Assembly: GCF_009697225.1 (NCBI RefSeq)
Contig: NZ_WIND01000007.1
Span: 121,294-185,293, forward strand
Length of the DNA: 64,000 nucleotides
Source: Halovulum marinum
GTDB taxonomy: Bacteria > Pseudomonadota > Alphaproteobacteria > Rhodobacterales > Rhodobacteraceae
Reading direction: 5' to 3'
In this document: one piece after another, positions 1 through 8,255 of the stretch
Layout: each line of letters begins with the position of its first letter
Position numbering within the stretch: the stretch's first letter is position 1
Program-made: the position numbers and the translations under genes
Notes under the pieces: model-generated
The model's input: only the letters and a program-made list of their open reading frames with translations
Told to the model about the DNA's origin: nothing
Database searches by the model: none

Positions 1-110
1 TTGACGGCGGCCAGGCGGATCAGCTGCTCGTGCTTCCAGGCCGCCGCGCCGCCGGCCAGCAGCAACGACGCGAGGACCATCGCCAGCAAGCGCTTGGTCC
101 ACCGGCGCAT
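1..110 (-). CDS. N-terminus of an exported or membrane-anchored protein, cut by the window edge
   Basis: Reading the minus strand from an ATG at 110 gives a short basic start (MRRWTKR) followed by a hydrophobic stretch rich in Leu, Ala and Gly. This is the layout of a signal peptide or an N-terminal anchor. An AGGTGGGG ribosome-binding-like sequence lies about 5-12 bases before the ATG. The frame stays open to the window edge, giving only about 36 residues. The function cannot be told. It is divergent from the gene at 325. Confidence 0.55.
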   Translation of the reverse strand, partial: MRRWTKRLLAMVLASLLLAGGAAAWKHEQLIRLAAV

Positions 111-324
111 CGGCCCCACCTTCCTTCCTTCGCATGTTCCCCGCCGCCCAGACTTGCGGAAACCACGCCGCGACGCAAGCGCGGGTTGCGCCGCCGGCGG
201 CGCCGGCTCGACACCGGCGCGGCGCGGCGCTAGGTTGCGCAGGCCGGGGCCACGGCGCGGCACCCGGAAATTTCACTTGTCGCGTAATCCCTTGAATACG
301 ATCCGACTGGAGTCCGAGCGACCG

Positions 325-954
325 ATGTCCGTCTGGCGCCCATTTTCCGCAGTTCGCCCCTGCCGTGGCATGGTCCTGGCGCTGGCACTGGCGCTGCTGT
401 TGGTTCAGGCAAGCCTGCCCACCGCCAACGCCGCGCACAAGGACACCCTTGACGGGGAGTGGCTGTCTGGCTGCACGCGAAGCCCCAGCGGCGACCGCGG
501 CTACATCACCCGCGCGCAGATCACCATGGGCCGGATCGACGCCGTGTTCCACGTCTTCGCCACCCCGTCCTGCGACCGGCCGATCATAAAGGTGCATTAC
601 CGCGGCGAGATCGTCCTGCTGCAGGCCGAAGGCGACAGCCTTGCCGTCGATCACCGGGTGCGCAGCTTCACCCTGACGCCGAACACCGCCGAGGTGGCGC
701 GCCGCTACAACGGCGATCTCGACGGGACCGGCTGCGGGCTGAGCGGCTGGCGCGCGAACGTGCCGTTCTCGGTCGCCGGCCGGTCCTGCTCGGCGTTCGC
801 GTTCGCCGACGAGGGCGGGATGCTGTTCGACCGCGCCTGGCTGACCGCCGAGGGTCTGCGCTTCGGCGCGTTTCCCCATGTCTGGAGCATCACCGCGCCG
901 GAGCGCCGGCCGGACAGTGCCGGCGCCGTGCTGCTGTTCCGCACCGGCTACTAG
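325..954 (+). CDS. Exported protein of unknown function, 209 aa
   Basis: I do not recognise this family. The ATG at 325 is followed by a signal peptide: a basic stretch, then a run of Leu/Ala ending near ANAA at about residue 40. The mature part holds four cysteines, in GCTRSP, SCDRP, GCGLSG and SCSAF contexts, which could form two disulfides in the periplasm. The open frame continues upstream to the window edge, but that part looks like non-coding shadow and lacks the signal peptide at its start. A weak GGAG lies about 12 bases before 325. It is separated from the PAP2 gene by 119 bases with no clear terminator. Confidence 0.6.
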   Translation: MSVWRPFSAVRPCRGMVLALALALLLVQASLPTANAAHKDTLDGEWLSGCTRSPSGDRGYITRAQITMGRIDAVFHVFATPSCDRPIIKVHYRGEIVLLQAEGDSLAVDHRVRSFTLTPNTAEVARRYNGDLDGTGCGLSGWRANVPFSVAGRSCSAFAFADEGGMLFDRAWLTAEGLRFGAFPHVWSITAPERRPDSAGAVLLFRTGY

Positions 955-1073
955 CCGGCCGGCGGGATGCGGCGAAATCCTTCCTTGCCCTTTACTTCGA
1001 CAGGTTGTGAGACATTTGCGCGCCCTGGCCGCGCAGGTCGCCGCCGCGCGGGGGCCGACACGAGGAGAAGCCG

Positions 1074-1820
1074 ATGCACCGATCCCGCCCCGTGCCGACA
1101 GCCGGTGTCCGCATCCCGCGCCTGATGCTGGGCGTGTTCCTGGTGGTGGCCGCGCTGGTGTGGGCATTCGTCGAACTGGCCGACGAGGTGGTCGAGGGCT
1201 CGACCCGCGCCTTCGACGAGGCGCTGCTGCTGGCGATGCGCAGCCCCGGCGACAACGCCGAGCCGCTGGGCCCGCTCTGGCTCGAGGAGATGGCCCGCGA
1301 CTGGACCGCGCTGGGCGGGGTCGCGGTGCTGAGCCTGCTGGTCGCGGCGGTGACCGGGTTCCTGTGGCTGGGCGGGCAGCGCCGCTCGGCGCTGTTCCTG
1401 CTGCTCGCGGTCGCCGGCGGGCTGGCGGTCAGCACCGGCTTCAAGGAGTTCTTCGACCGGCCGCGGCCTGACCTGGTCAGCCAAGGCTCCTATGTCTATA
1501 CCGCCAGTTTTCCCAGCGGGCATTCGCTGATGGCGGCGATGACCTATCTGACGCTGGCGCTGATGTTGACCCGGGCGCAGCCGCACCGGCGGATCAAGGT
1601 CTACATCCTGGCGGTGGCGCTGGTGGCGACGGTGCTGGTCGGCGTGAGCCGGGTCTACCTGGGGGTGCACTGGCCCAGCGACGTGCTGGCCGGCTGGACC
1701 GCCGGCGCCGCCTGGGCGCTGCTGGCCTGGGCGCTGGCGCGCTATCTGGACTGGCGCGGCACGCTGGAGCCTGAGCGCGACGAGGACGATGATCCGCGGC
1801 CGGAGGAAACGGGCTTGTGA
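1074..1820 (+). CDS. PAP2-family membrane phosphatase
   Basis: An integral membrane phosphatase of the type 2 phosphatidic acid phosphatase superfamily, 248 aa. The three family signatures are visible in order: KEFFDRPRP (about residue 124), FPSGHS (about 145) and SRVYLGVHWPSDVLAG (about 190). They supply the Arg, His and Asp of the catalytic site. Several hydrophobic segments surround them, with an acidic cytoplasmic tail. Members dephosphorylate lipid phosphates such as phosphatidate, undecaprenyl pyrophosphate or phosphatidylglycerophosphate; the exact substrate cannot be read from sequence. A GAGGAG ribosome binding site precedes the ATG. The arsenic operon starts 30 bases downstream on the same strand but has its own operator. 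Confidence 0.9.
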   Translation: MHRSRPVPTAGVRIPRLMLGVFLVVAALVWAFVELADEVVEGSTRAFDEALLLAMRSPGDNAEPLGPLWLEEMARDWTALGGVAVLSLLVAAVTGFLWLGGQRRSALFLLLAVAGGLAVSTGFKEFFDRPRPDLVSQGSYVYTASFPSGHSLMAAMTYLTLALMLTRAQPHRRIKVYILAVALVATVLVGVSRVYLGVHWPSDVLAGWTAGAAWALLAWALARYLDWRGTLEPERDEDDDPRPEETGL

Positions 1821-1832
1821 TCTGTTACATAG

Positions 1833-1848
1833 TTCGTGTATTCACGAA
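1833..1848 (+). promoter_or_regulatory. Palindromic ArsR-type operator
   Basis: The sequence TTCGTGTATTCACGAA is a perfect inverted repeat: 6-base arms TTCGTG/CACGAA around TATT. It ends 2 bases before the ATG at 1851. Its position just upstream of the regulator's own start suggests autoregulation by the ArsR domain of the first gene. No ribosome binding site separates it from the ATG, so the transcript may be nearly leaderless. Function is inferred from position and symmetry. Confidence 0.7.
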
Positions 1849-1850
1849 TT

Positions 1851-2705
1851 ATGGAATCGACTCAATACTCCGAGGCGCTGACGGCGCTGGGCCATGAGGG
1901 GCGGCTGGCGGTGTTCCGGCTGCTGGCGCGCCGGGCGCCGCACGGCGTGCGCCCGTCCGAGATCGGCACGGTGCTGCGGCTGAAGCCGAACACCCTGTCG
2001 GTCTACCTGTCGACGCTCGAGCGCGCGGGGCTGGTGCGCTCGCACCGGCGCGGGCGGGCGGTGTTCTACGCCATCGACCTGGGACGCACCGGGGCGCTGG
2101 TCGATTTCCTGGTCGCGGACTGCTGCAACGGCCGGCCCGACCTCTGCGCGCCGCGCACCGCGCGGGCACTGTCCACCGACATGCAAGGGGGTTTCGGGAT
2201 GTCGGACCGTCCCTTCAACGTGCTGTTCCTCTGCTCTGGCAATTCCGCCCGCTCGATCTTTGCCGAGGCGCTGCTGCGCGATCTGGGCGCGGGCCGGTTC
2301 AGCGCGTTCTCCGCCGGCATCGCGCCGGCCGCGGCGCCAAATCGGTTCGCGCTGGAGATCCTCGGGCAGCTGGATCACGACACCTCGCAGCTGCGCGCGA
2401 AATCCATCGACGAGTTCCAGCGCGACGGCGCGCCGGTGTTCGATTTCGTGTTCACCGTCTGCGACACCGCCGCGAACGAGCTCTGTCCGCCGTGGCCGGG
2501 CCAGCCGATGACCGCGCACTGGGGCCTGCCGGACCCGGTCAGGGCCGAGGGCACCGACGCCGAGAAGGCGCTGGCCTTCAAGGACACCTACCGTCAGCTG
2601 CGCCAGCGCATCTCGGCCTTCGTCTCGATCCCGTTCGAGGGGCTGAGCCGCGAGTCGCTGCAACGCCAGCTGGACGCCACCGATCGAGCAACGGAAACCG
2701 CCTGA
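1851..2705 (+). CDS. ArsR regulator fused to arsenate reductase ArsC
   Basis: A 284-aa two-domain protein. Residues about 1-110 form an ArsR-type winged helix (recognition region near [19 protein letters not shown]), ending in a Cys-rich stretch ([10 protein letters not shown]) that could bind arsenite. From Met117 a low-molecular-weight phosphatase-type ArsC follows, with the CX5R loop CSGNSARS (Cys128) and a second Cys pair in [10 protein letters not shown]. That is the arrangement of thioredoxin-coupled arsenate reductases. ATG 1851 was chosen because the GTG at 1836 lies inside the operator palindrome. It is the first gene of the ars operon, one base before acr3. The fusion lets one polypeptide sense the product and make it. 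Confidence 0.88.
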   Translation: MESTQYSEALTALGHEGRLAVFRLLARRAPHGVRPSEIGTVLRLKPNTLSVYLSTLERAGLVRSHRRGRAVFYAIDLGRTGALVDFLVADCCNGRPDLCAPRTARALSTDMQGGFGMSDRPFNVLFLCSGNSARSIFAEALLRDLGAGRFSAFSAGIAPAAAPNRFALEILGQLDHDTSQLRAKSIDEFQRDGAPVFDFVFTVCDTAANELCPPWPGQPMTAHWGLPDPVRAEGTDAEKALAFKDTYRQLRQRISAFVSIPFEGLSRESLQRQLDATDRATETA

Positions 2706-2706
2706 C

Positions 2707-3780
2707 ATGACTGCGACGACGGAAGGCCGCCCCGCGCCGGGCGGCCTGGGAAGTTTCGAACGCTGGCTGTCGGTCTGGGTCGCGGGCGCGATCCTTGCCG
2801 GGCTGGTGCTGGGCAGCCTGCTGCCCGGCCTGTTCTCGGCCCTTGCGGCGCTGGAGGTGGCACGCGTCAACCTGCCGGTCGCGGTGCTGATCTGGGCGAT
2901 GATCCTGCCGATGATGGTAGGCGTCGATTTCGCCGCGCTGAAACGCATCGGCGACCGGCCCAGGGGCCTGGTGATCACGCTGGTGGTCAACTGGCTGATA
3001 AAACCGTTCAGCATGGCCGCGCTTGGCGTTCTGTTCTTCGAGCACGTCTTTGCCGGGCTGATCGCGCCCGAGGATGCGCAGGCCTATCTTGCGGGCGTGA
3101 TCCTGCTGGGCGCGGCCCCGTGTACGGCGATGGTGTTCGTCTGGTCGAACCTGACGCGGGGCAACCCGACCTACACGCTGGTGCAGGTCAGCGTAAACGA
3201 CATCATCATGGTCTTCGCCTTCGCGCCGATCGTCGCCTTCCTGCTGGGTGTGGCCGACATCACCGTGCCCTGGGGCACGCTGCTGCTGTCCGCCGCGCTC
3301 TATGTCGCCGCACCGCTGATCGCGGGGCTGCTGATCCGCAACCGGCTGGACGCGCGGGGAGGAGAAACCGCCGTCGAGCACTTCAAGGAGCGTGCCCGCC
3401 CGGCCTCGATCCTGGGGCTGTTGCTGACGGTCGTGCTGCTGTTCGGCTTCCAGGGGCAGGTGATCCTGGACAACCCGCTGGTAATCGCGCTGATCGCGGT
3501 GCCGCTGCTGATCCAGAGCTACGGCATCTTCTTCGTCGCCTACGGCGCGGCCCGGGCCTGGCGCGTGCCCTTCGACGTGGCCGCACCCTGCGCGCTGATC
3601 GGCACCTCCAATTTCTTCGAGCTGGCGGTGGCAGTCGCCATCAGCCTGTTCGGACTTGGCTCGGGCGCGGCGCTGGCCACGGTGGTCGGCGTGCTGGTCG
3701 AGGTACCGGTGATGCTGTCGCTGGTCGCGTTCGCCAACCGCACCCGCCACTGGTTCCCCGCATCGGACGAGAGAGCATGA
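2707..3780 (+). CDS. acr3: Arsenite efflux permease Acr3 (ArsB-type)
   Basis: A 357-aa inner-membrane carrier of the ACR3/BASS superfamily with about ten hydrophobic segments. Two family landmarks are visible: [13 protein letters not shown] (about residue 137), which holds the conserved Cys needed for transport in studied Acr3 proteins, and [14 protein letters not shown] (about 299). It exports arsenite made by the ArsC domain encoded just upstream. It starts one base after the arsRC stop and its TGA overlaps the next ATG (ATGA at 3777), so translation is probably coupled across the operon. Confidence 0.93.
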   Translation: MTATTEGRPAPGGLGSFERWLSVWVAGAILAGLVLGSLLPGLFSALAALEVARVNLPVAVLIWAMILPMMVGVDFAALKRIGDRPRGLVITLVVNWLIKPFSMAALGVLFFEHVFAGLIAPEDAQAYLAGVILLGAAPCTAMVFVWSNLTRGNPTYTLVQVSVNDIIMVFAFAPIVAFLLGVADITVPWGTLLLSAALYVAAPLIAGLLIRNRLDARGGETAVEHFKERARPASILGLLLTVVLLFGFQGQVILDNPLVIALIAVPLLIQSYGIFFVAYGAARAWRVPFDVAAPCALIGTSNFFELAVAVAISLFGLGSGAALATVVGVLVEVPVMLSLVAFANRTRHWFPASDERA

Positions 3781-4787
3781 CAGGAATTGCCATCAACGGC
3801 CTGGGCCGTATCGGAAAACTGGTCCTGCGCGCGCTGGTCGACGAGGGCGCGCCGGGGCGGATCGTGCTGCTGAACGATCCTGTCGCGGACCCGGCGCAGC
3901 ACGCGCTGCTGATGGAGTTCGACAGTGTTCACGGCCGCTGGAAAGCCGACATCGGTCACGATGCCGACAGCCTGACGGTCAACGGCCAGCGGATGCGCCT
4001 GACCGCCGAACGCCGGATCGAGGACCTGCCGCTGAAGGAGCTGGGCGTCGATCTGGTGATCGACTGCACCGGAGTGTTCAAGACCGGCGAGAAGGTGCAG
4101 CCGTACTATGACGCGGGCGTGCGCAAGGTCGTGGTCTCGGCCCCGGTCAAGGACGGTGGTGCGCTGAACCTTGTCTACGGCGTGAACCATGACCTGTATG
4201 ATCCTGAAAAACATCATATTATCACCGCCGCCAGCTGCACGACGAATTGCCTGGCGCCGGTGGTGAAGGTGATTCACGAGGAACTGGGCATCAGGCACGG
4301 GGCGATCACCACGATCCATGACGTGACCAACACGCAGACCATCGTCGACCGCCCCGCCAAGGACCCGCGCCGGGCGCGCTCGGCGCTGTCGAACCTGATC
4401 CCGACCACCACCGGTTCGGCCACCGCGATCACGTTGATCTATCCCGAACTCGAGGGCCGGCTGAACGGCCACGCGGTGCGGGTGCCGCTGCTGAACGCTT
4501 CGCTGACCGACTGCGTGTTCGAGGTGGCGCGCGAGACCACCGCCGAAGAAGTCAACGCGATGTTCCGCAAATACGCCGAGGGGCCGCTGAAGGGCATCCT
4601 GGGCTACGAGGAGCGGCCGCTGGTCTCGACCGACTACCTGAACGACCCGCGCTCGGCGGTCATCGACGCGCTGTCGACGATGGTCGTGAACGGCACGCAG
4701 GTGAAGGTCTATGCCTGGTACGACAACGAGTACGGTTATGCCTGGCGGCTGGCCGACGTCGCCCGGCTGGTCGGAGACGACCTGTGA
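3777..4787 (+). CDS. Arsenic-operon glyceraldehyde-3-phosphate dehydrogenase
   Basis: A 336-aa NAD(P)-dependent GAPDH with the Rossmann motif INGLGRIGK at the N-terminus, the catalytic Cys154 in AASCTTNC and the C-terminal [11 protein letters not shown] signature. Its place between acr3 and arsJ marks it as the arsenic-dedicated paralogue. In the described system GAPDH uses arsenate in place of phosphate to form 1-arseno-3-phosphoglycerate, which ArsJ then extrudes. A glycolytic role cannot be excluded, but no glycolytic gene adjoins it. It overlaps acr3 by ATGA and arsJ by GTGA. Confidence 0.92.
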   Translation: MTGIAINGLGRIGKLVLRALVDEGAPGRIVLLNDPVADPAQHALLMEFDSVHGRWKADIGHDADSLTVNGQRMRLTAERRIEDLPLKELGVDLVIDCTGVFKTGEKVQPYYDAGVRKVVVSAPVKDGGALNLVYGVNHDLYDPEKHHIITAASCTTNCLAPVVKVIHEELGIRHGAITTIHDVTNTQTIVDRPAKDPRRARSALSNLIPTTTGSATAITLIYPELEGRLNGHAVRVPLLNASLTDCVFEVARETTAEEVNAMFRKYAEGPLKGILGYEERPLVSTDYLNDPRSAVIDALSTMVVNGTQVKVYAWYDNEYGYAWRLADVARLVGDDL

Positions 4788-6058
4788 CCGAGAAACGTGA
4801 GGGGCTGGCGGCCTATGTGGCCGTCACCGCAGCCTACTGGGCGTTCATGCTGTCCGACGGCGCGCTGCGGATGCTGGTGCTGCTGCATTTCCACACGCTG
4901 GGCTTCTCGCCGATCCAGCTGGCCTACCTGTTCCTGCTTTACGAGTTCATGGGCATCGTCACCAACCTGTCGGCGGGCTGGATCGCGGCGCGCTTCGGGC
5001 TGACCTCGACGCTCTACGCGGGGCTGTCGATCCAGATCGTCGCGCTGCTGGCGCTGGCGGCGCTGGACCCGGGTTGGGCCGTTGGCCTGTCGGTGGGCTA
5101 TGTGATGGTCGTGCAGGGCGCTTCGGGCGTGGCGAAGGACCTGACCAAGATGAGCGCCAAGTCCGCCGTCAAGCTGCTGGCGCCGGGCGCGGGGCTGTTC
5201 CGCTGGGTGGCCTGGCTGACCGGCTCGAAGAACGCGGTGAAGGGCGTGGGATTCGGCCTGGGGGCTGCGCTGCTGGCGGGGTTCGGTTTCGTTCCGGCGG
5301 TGCTGGCGATGGCGGCGGTGCTGGCGGCGATCCTGGTCGCGGTGGCGGTCTGGATGCCCTCGGGGCTGCCGAAGGGCCGCAGGGGCGCGAAGTTCCGGGA
5401 AGTGTTCTCGAAGGATGCGGACATCAACCGGCTGTCGGCGGCGCGGATGTTCCTGTTCGGCGCGCGCGACGTGTGGTTCGTGGTCGGCATCCCGATCTAT
5501 TTCTACGCGGTGCTGTCCGACGGGACCGAAGCCGGAAACCGCGCCGCCTTCTTCCAGATCGGCGGGTTCATGGCGCTGTGGATCATCGGCTACGGCGCGG
5601 TGCAGGCCTGGGCGCCGAAGCTGCTGCGCGCCGAAGGGCGCAGTGTTGACGAGGTGATCGGCATGGCGGTGGCCTGGGTCGGTGCGCTGACGCTGATCCC
5701 GGCGGCGCTGGCGCTGGCATCGCTTCTGGCGGATGGGCCGCAGCCCTGGCTGACCGCGGTGCTGATTGCGGGGCTGCTGCTGTTCGGGGCGGTGTTCGCG
5801 GTGAACTCCTCGGTGCACAGCTACCTGATCCTGGCCTTCACCCGGTCCGAGCGCGTCACCATGGACGTCGGCTTCTACTACATGTCGAACGCCGCCGGGC
5901 GGCTGCTGGGCACGCTGCTCTCGGGTCTCAGCTACCAGTTGGGCGGTCTGCCGCTGTGCCTGGGGACCGCGGCGGCGATGGCGGGGCTGAGCTGGCTTTG
6001 CGCCGGGCGGCTGTCCAGGGGCAGGAACACCGCGCGCCGGGCGCCGCGCACCGGCTAG
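4784..6058 (+). CDS. arsJ: ArsJ, MFS exporter of organoarsenical (1-arseno-3-phosphoglycerate)
   Basis: A 424-aa major facilitator with about twelve hydrophobic segments. The start [21 protein letters not shown] and the conserved soluble-loop stretches ([23 protein letters not shown]) are ones I associate with ArsJ. Together with the GAPDH encoded upstream it forms an arsenate resistance route that needs no reduction. The GTG start overlaps the GAPDH stop by four bases. The gene ends 20 bases from the convergent FAD oxidoreductase gene, closing the ars operon. Confidence 0.9.
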   Translation: MTEKREGLAAYVAVTAAYWAFMLSDGALRMLVLLHFHTLGFSPIQLAYLFLLYEFMGIVTNLSAGWIAARFGLTSTLYAGLSIQIVALLALAALDPGWAVGLSVGYVMVVQGASGVAKDLTKMSAKSAVKLLAPGAGLFRWVAWLTGSKNAVKGVGFGLGAALLAGFGFVPAVLAMAAVLAAILVAVAVWMPSGLPKGRRGAKFREVFSKDADINRLSAARMFLFGARDVWFVVGIPIYFYAVLSDGTEAGNRAAFFQIGGFMALWIIGYGAVQAWAPKLLRAEGRSVDEVIGMAVAWVGALTLIPAALALASLLADGPQPWLTAVLIAGLLLFGAVFAVNSSVHSYLILAFTRSERVTMDVGFYYMSNAAGRLLGTLLSGLSYQLGGLPLCLGTAAAMAGLSWLCAGRLSRGRNTARRAPRTG

Positions 6059-6078
6059 CGGCGTGGCGCGGGGCGAAG

Positions 6079-7026
6079 TCAGATCCCGCCGACCACCGCC
6101 TGCGCCAGCGCCTTGCCGCTGTCGAACGCCGCTTCGATCCGCGCGTCCAGGGTCCAGTCGCCGCCTGCCAGCATCCGCCCGTCGGCGCTGGCGGCGCAGG
6201 GCCTGCCCAGCGGCGCCGTGGTGCGGGCATGACGCCAGCGGTGCGTCGCGGCGAACGCCGGCCGGGGCAGCGGCGCCAGCGTGCCCAGCAGTTCCAGCAT
6301 CCGCTCGCGCGCGGCGTCCGGGTCCAGTTCCAGATGCGCCGCGCTCCATTCCGGCGTGGCGTGCATCACCCAGGCGGGGGCGTCCGGCCGTCCCGGGCGG
6401 GTGCCGGACTGCGCCAGGAACGCGATGCCCTCGCCGGGCTCTTCGGCGGCGTCGGGCAGCCCGGGCGCGGTGTCGAAGGCGACCATCAGCGTCCAGCACG
6501 GCGCGATGGCGACCCGCGCCAGCGCGTCGGCCAGCGCCGCGTCGGCGGCCAGCAGCCGGGCCGCCTGCGGCGCGGGGGCGGTGCAGACCACGCGCGCGAA
6601 AATCCCGGTCCGGGTGCCGTCCGCCAGCGCCAGCCGCAGACCGTCGTCCTCCGGCACCACCGCCGCGACGCCGGCGTTCAGGCTGACCTCCAGCCCGTCG
6701 GCGAGGTGACGCAGCGGCGCCGTCATCTTCGGCACGCCGACGATCCGGCGCTGGCCGGCGGGCAGGCCCCGCGGCGTCCAGTCGGCGGCCTCGCCCCGGG
6801 CCACGGCGCCGTCCAGCCATTCCGCGAACGGTGCGCCGCGCGCGGTCATGAACTGCGCGCCATGATCGAAGGCCAGCCCCTCGGCGCGCCGGGTGGCCAT
6901 CCGCCCGCCGATGCCGCGGCTCTTCTCGAACACGCGGACCGGCAGCCCGGCCTCGGCCAGCGCGTGGGCGCAGGTCAGGCCGCACATGCCGGCGCCGATC
7001 ACGGCGATCGCTCGGGTCTGGGACAT
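6079..7026 (-). CDS. FAD-dependent amine-oxidase-like oxidoreductase (renalase/COG3380 type)
   Basis: A 315-aa flavoprotein. The N-terminus carries the dinucleotide-binding motif VIGAGMCGLTCA, followed by a second FAD contact (EKSRGIGGRMATRR) and FDHGAQFMTAR. The C-terminal FAD motif is GGDWTLDARIEAAFDSGKALA. This is the layout of NAD/FAD oxidoreductases related to renalase; the substrate is unknown. ATG 7026 was chosen because the Rossmann motif follows within 10 residues. It is divergent from mnmH with a 93-base gap that must hold both promoters. Confidence 0.85.
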   Translation of the reverse strand: MSQTRAIAVIGAGMCGLTCAHALAEAGLPVRVFEKSRGIGGRMATRRAEGLAFDHGAQFMTARGAPFAEWLDGAVARGEAADWTPRGLPAGQRRIVGVPKMTAPLRHLADGLEVSLNAGVAAVVPEDDGLRLALADGTRTGIFARVVCTAPAPQAARLLAADAALADALARVAIAPCWTLMVAFDTAPGLPDAAEEPGEGIAFLAQSGTRPGRPDAPAWVMHATPEWSAAHLELDPDAARERMLELLGTLAPLPRPAFAATHRWRHARTTAPLGRPCAASADGRMLAGGDWTLDARIEAAFDSGKALAQAVVGGI

Positions 7027-7119
7027 CGGGTTCCTTTCGGCCTCCAAGGGCCAGCTAGCGGGCGACGCGGCGCTGTCCAGCCGCTTCCGCCCGGCCGCGT
7101 TTGGCGATAGAACCCGCGG

Positions 7120-8184
7120 ATGGCCGTCACCCTGACCGATCTCGCCACGCTCGGCGCCTTGCCCTTCGACGAGGTGATCGACGTGCGCGCCCCCGCCGAA
7201 TACGCCGAGGACCACATCCCCGGCGCGATCAGCCTGCCGGTGCTGTCCGATCTCGAGCGCGCGCAGGTCGGCACGATCTACACGCAGAGCAGCCGCTTCG
7301 AGGCGCGAAAGGTCGGCGCGGCGCTGGTCGCGCGCAACGCCGCGCGGCATCTGGAGGGGGCGCTGCGCGACCGCCCCGGCGGCTGGCGGCCGCTGGTCTA
7401 CTGCTGGCGCGGCGGGCAGCGGTCGGGCAGCTTCGCCTCGATCCTGGCGCAGATCGGCTGGCGCGTGGACACGATCGACGGCGGCTATCGCAGCTACCGG
7501 CGGCTGGTGGTGCGGGCGATGCACGAGACGCCGCTGCCGCACCGGCTGGTGCTGCTCGACGGCGACACCGGCACCGCCAAGACCGCGCTGCTGCATCGGC
7601 TGGCGGCGCGCGGCCACCAGGTGCTGGACCTCGAGGGGCTGGCGGCGCACCGCGGCTCGATTTTCGGCGCGGTGGCGCGGCCGCAACCGGCGCAAAAGGC
7701 GTTCGAGGGCGCGCTGGCGGTGCGGCTTGCGGCGATGGATCCGGCGCGACCGGTGCTGGCCGAGGCCGAATCGAGCCGGATCGGCGCGCTCCAGATCCCG
7801 CCCAGCCTGTGGGCGGCGATGGGCGCGGCGCCGCGGCTGCGGGTCGCGGCCCCGGTCGCGGCGCGCGCCCGCTACCTGGTGCGCGCCTATGCCGAGCTGA
7901 CCGCCGACGCCGGCCGGATCGCGCCGCTGCTCGACGGGCTGCGCCGGCTTCAGGGCCACGCGCGCGTCGACCGCTGGCAGCAGCTGGCCGCCGGGGGCGC
8001 GTTCGAGGCCCTGGCCGATGAGCTGATCCGCGAACATTACGACCGCCGCTACCGCAGGCACCGCAGCCGCCGCGGCGCACCGGCCGATCCCGAGATCGCG
8101 CTGGACAGCCTCGACGAGCCGGCGCTCGACGCCGCCGCCGCGCGGCTCGAGGCGGCGCTGGAACAGCTTGCACCGCCCGCCTGA
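7120..8184 (+). CDS. mnmH: tRNA 2-selenouridine synthase (SelU/MnmH)
   Basis: A 354-aa enzyme that replaces sulfur by selenium at the wobble 2-thiouridine of Lys, Glu and Gln tRNAs through a geranylated intermediate. Residues 1-125 are a rhodanese domain with the active Cys95 in YCWRGGQRS. The rest is a P-loop domain whose Walker A reads GDTGTAKT (about residues 148-155). In the relatives I know the residue before Lys is Gly, so the Ala here is unusual. The selenium donor would be selenophosphate from the convergent selD gene, 71 bases away. No selA or selB is in the window, so selenium may serve tRNA only. Confidence 0.92.
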   Translation: MAVTLTDLATLGALPFDEVIDVRAPAEYAEDHIPGAISLPVLSDLERAQVGTIYTQSSRFEARKVGAALVARNAARHLEGALRDRPGGWRPLVYCWRGGQRSGSFASILAQIGWRVDTIDGGYRSYRRLVVRAMHETPLPHRLVLLDGDTGTAKTALLHRLAARGHQVLDLEGLAAHRGSIFGAVARPQPAQKAFEGALAVRLAAMDPARPVLAEAESSRIGALQIPPSLWAAMGAAPRLRVAAPVAARARYLVRAYAELTADAGRIAPLLDGLRRLQGHARVDRWQQLAAGGAFEALADELIREHYDRRYRRHRSRRGAPADPEIALDSLDEPALDAAAARLEAALEQLAPPA

Positions 8185-8208
8185 ACGGCGCCCGGCTTCC
8201 ACTTTCCA

Positions 8209-8223
8209 AAATATCCCCGCCGG
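8209..8223. repeat. Dispersed intergenic motif AAATATCCCCGCCGG, copy 1
   Basis: This 15-base motif lies in the 71-base gap between the convergent mnmH and selD genes. An identical copy in reverse orientation lies at 63905-63919, just after another gene end. I recall similar motifs after many genes in Rhodobacteraceae genomes. Its role is unknown. Confidence 0.6.
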
Positions 8224-8255
8224 AGGCGCCGGCCCCGCGCGCGCGGCGCCGAGGC

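Noticed and set aside
4736..6985. A 749-codon minus-strand frame opposite arsJ
   Set aside because: Arg/Gly/Ala-rich translation without motifs, antisense to arsJ. Shadow of GC-rich coding sequence.
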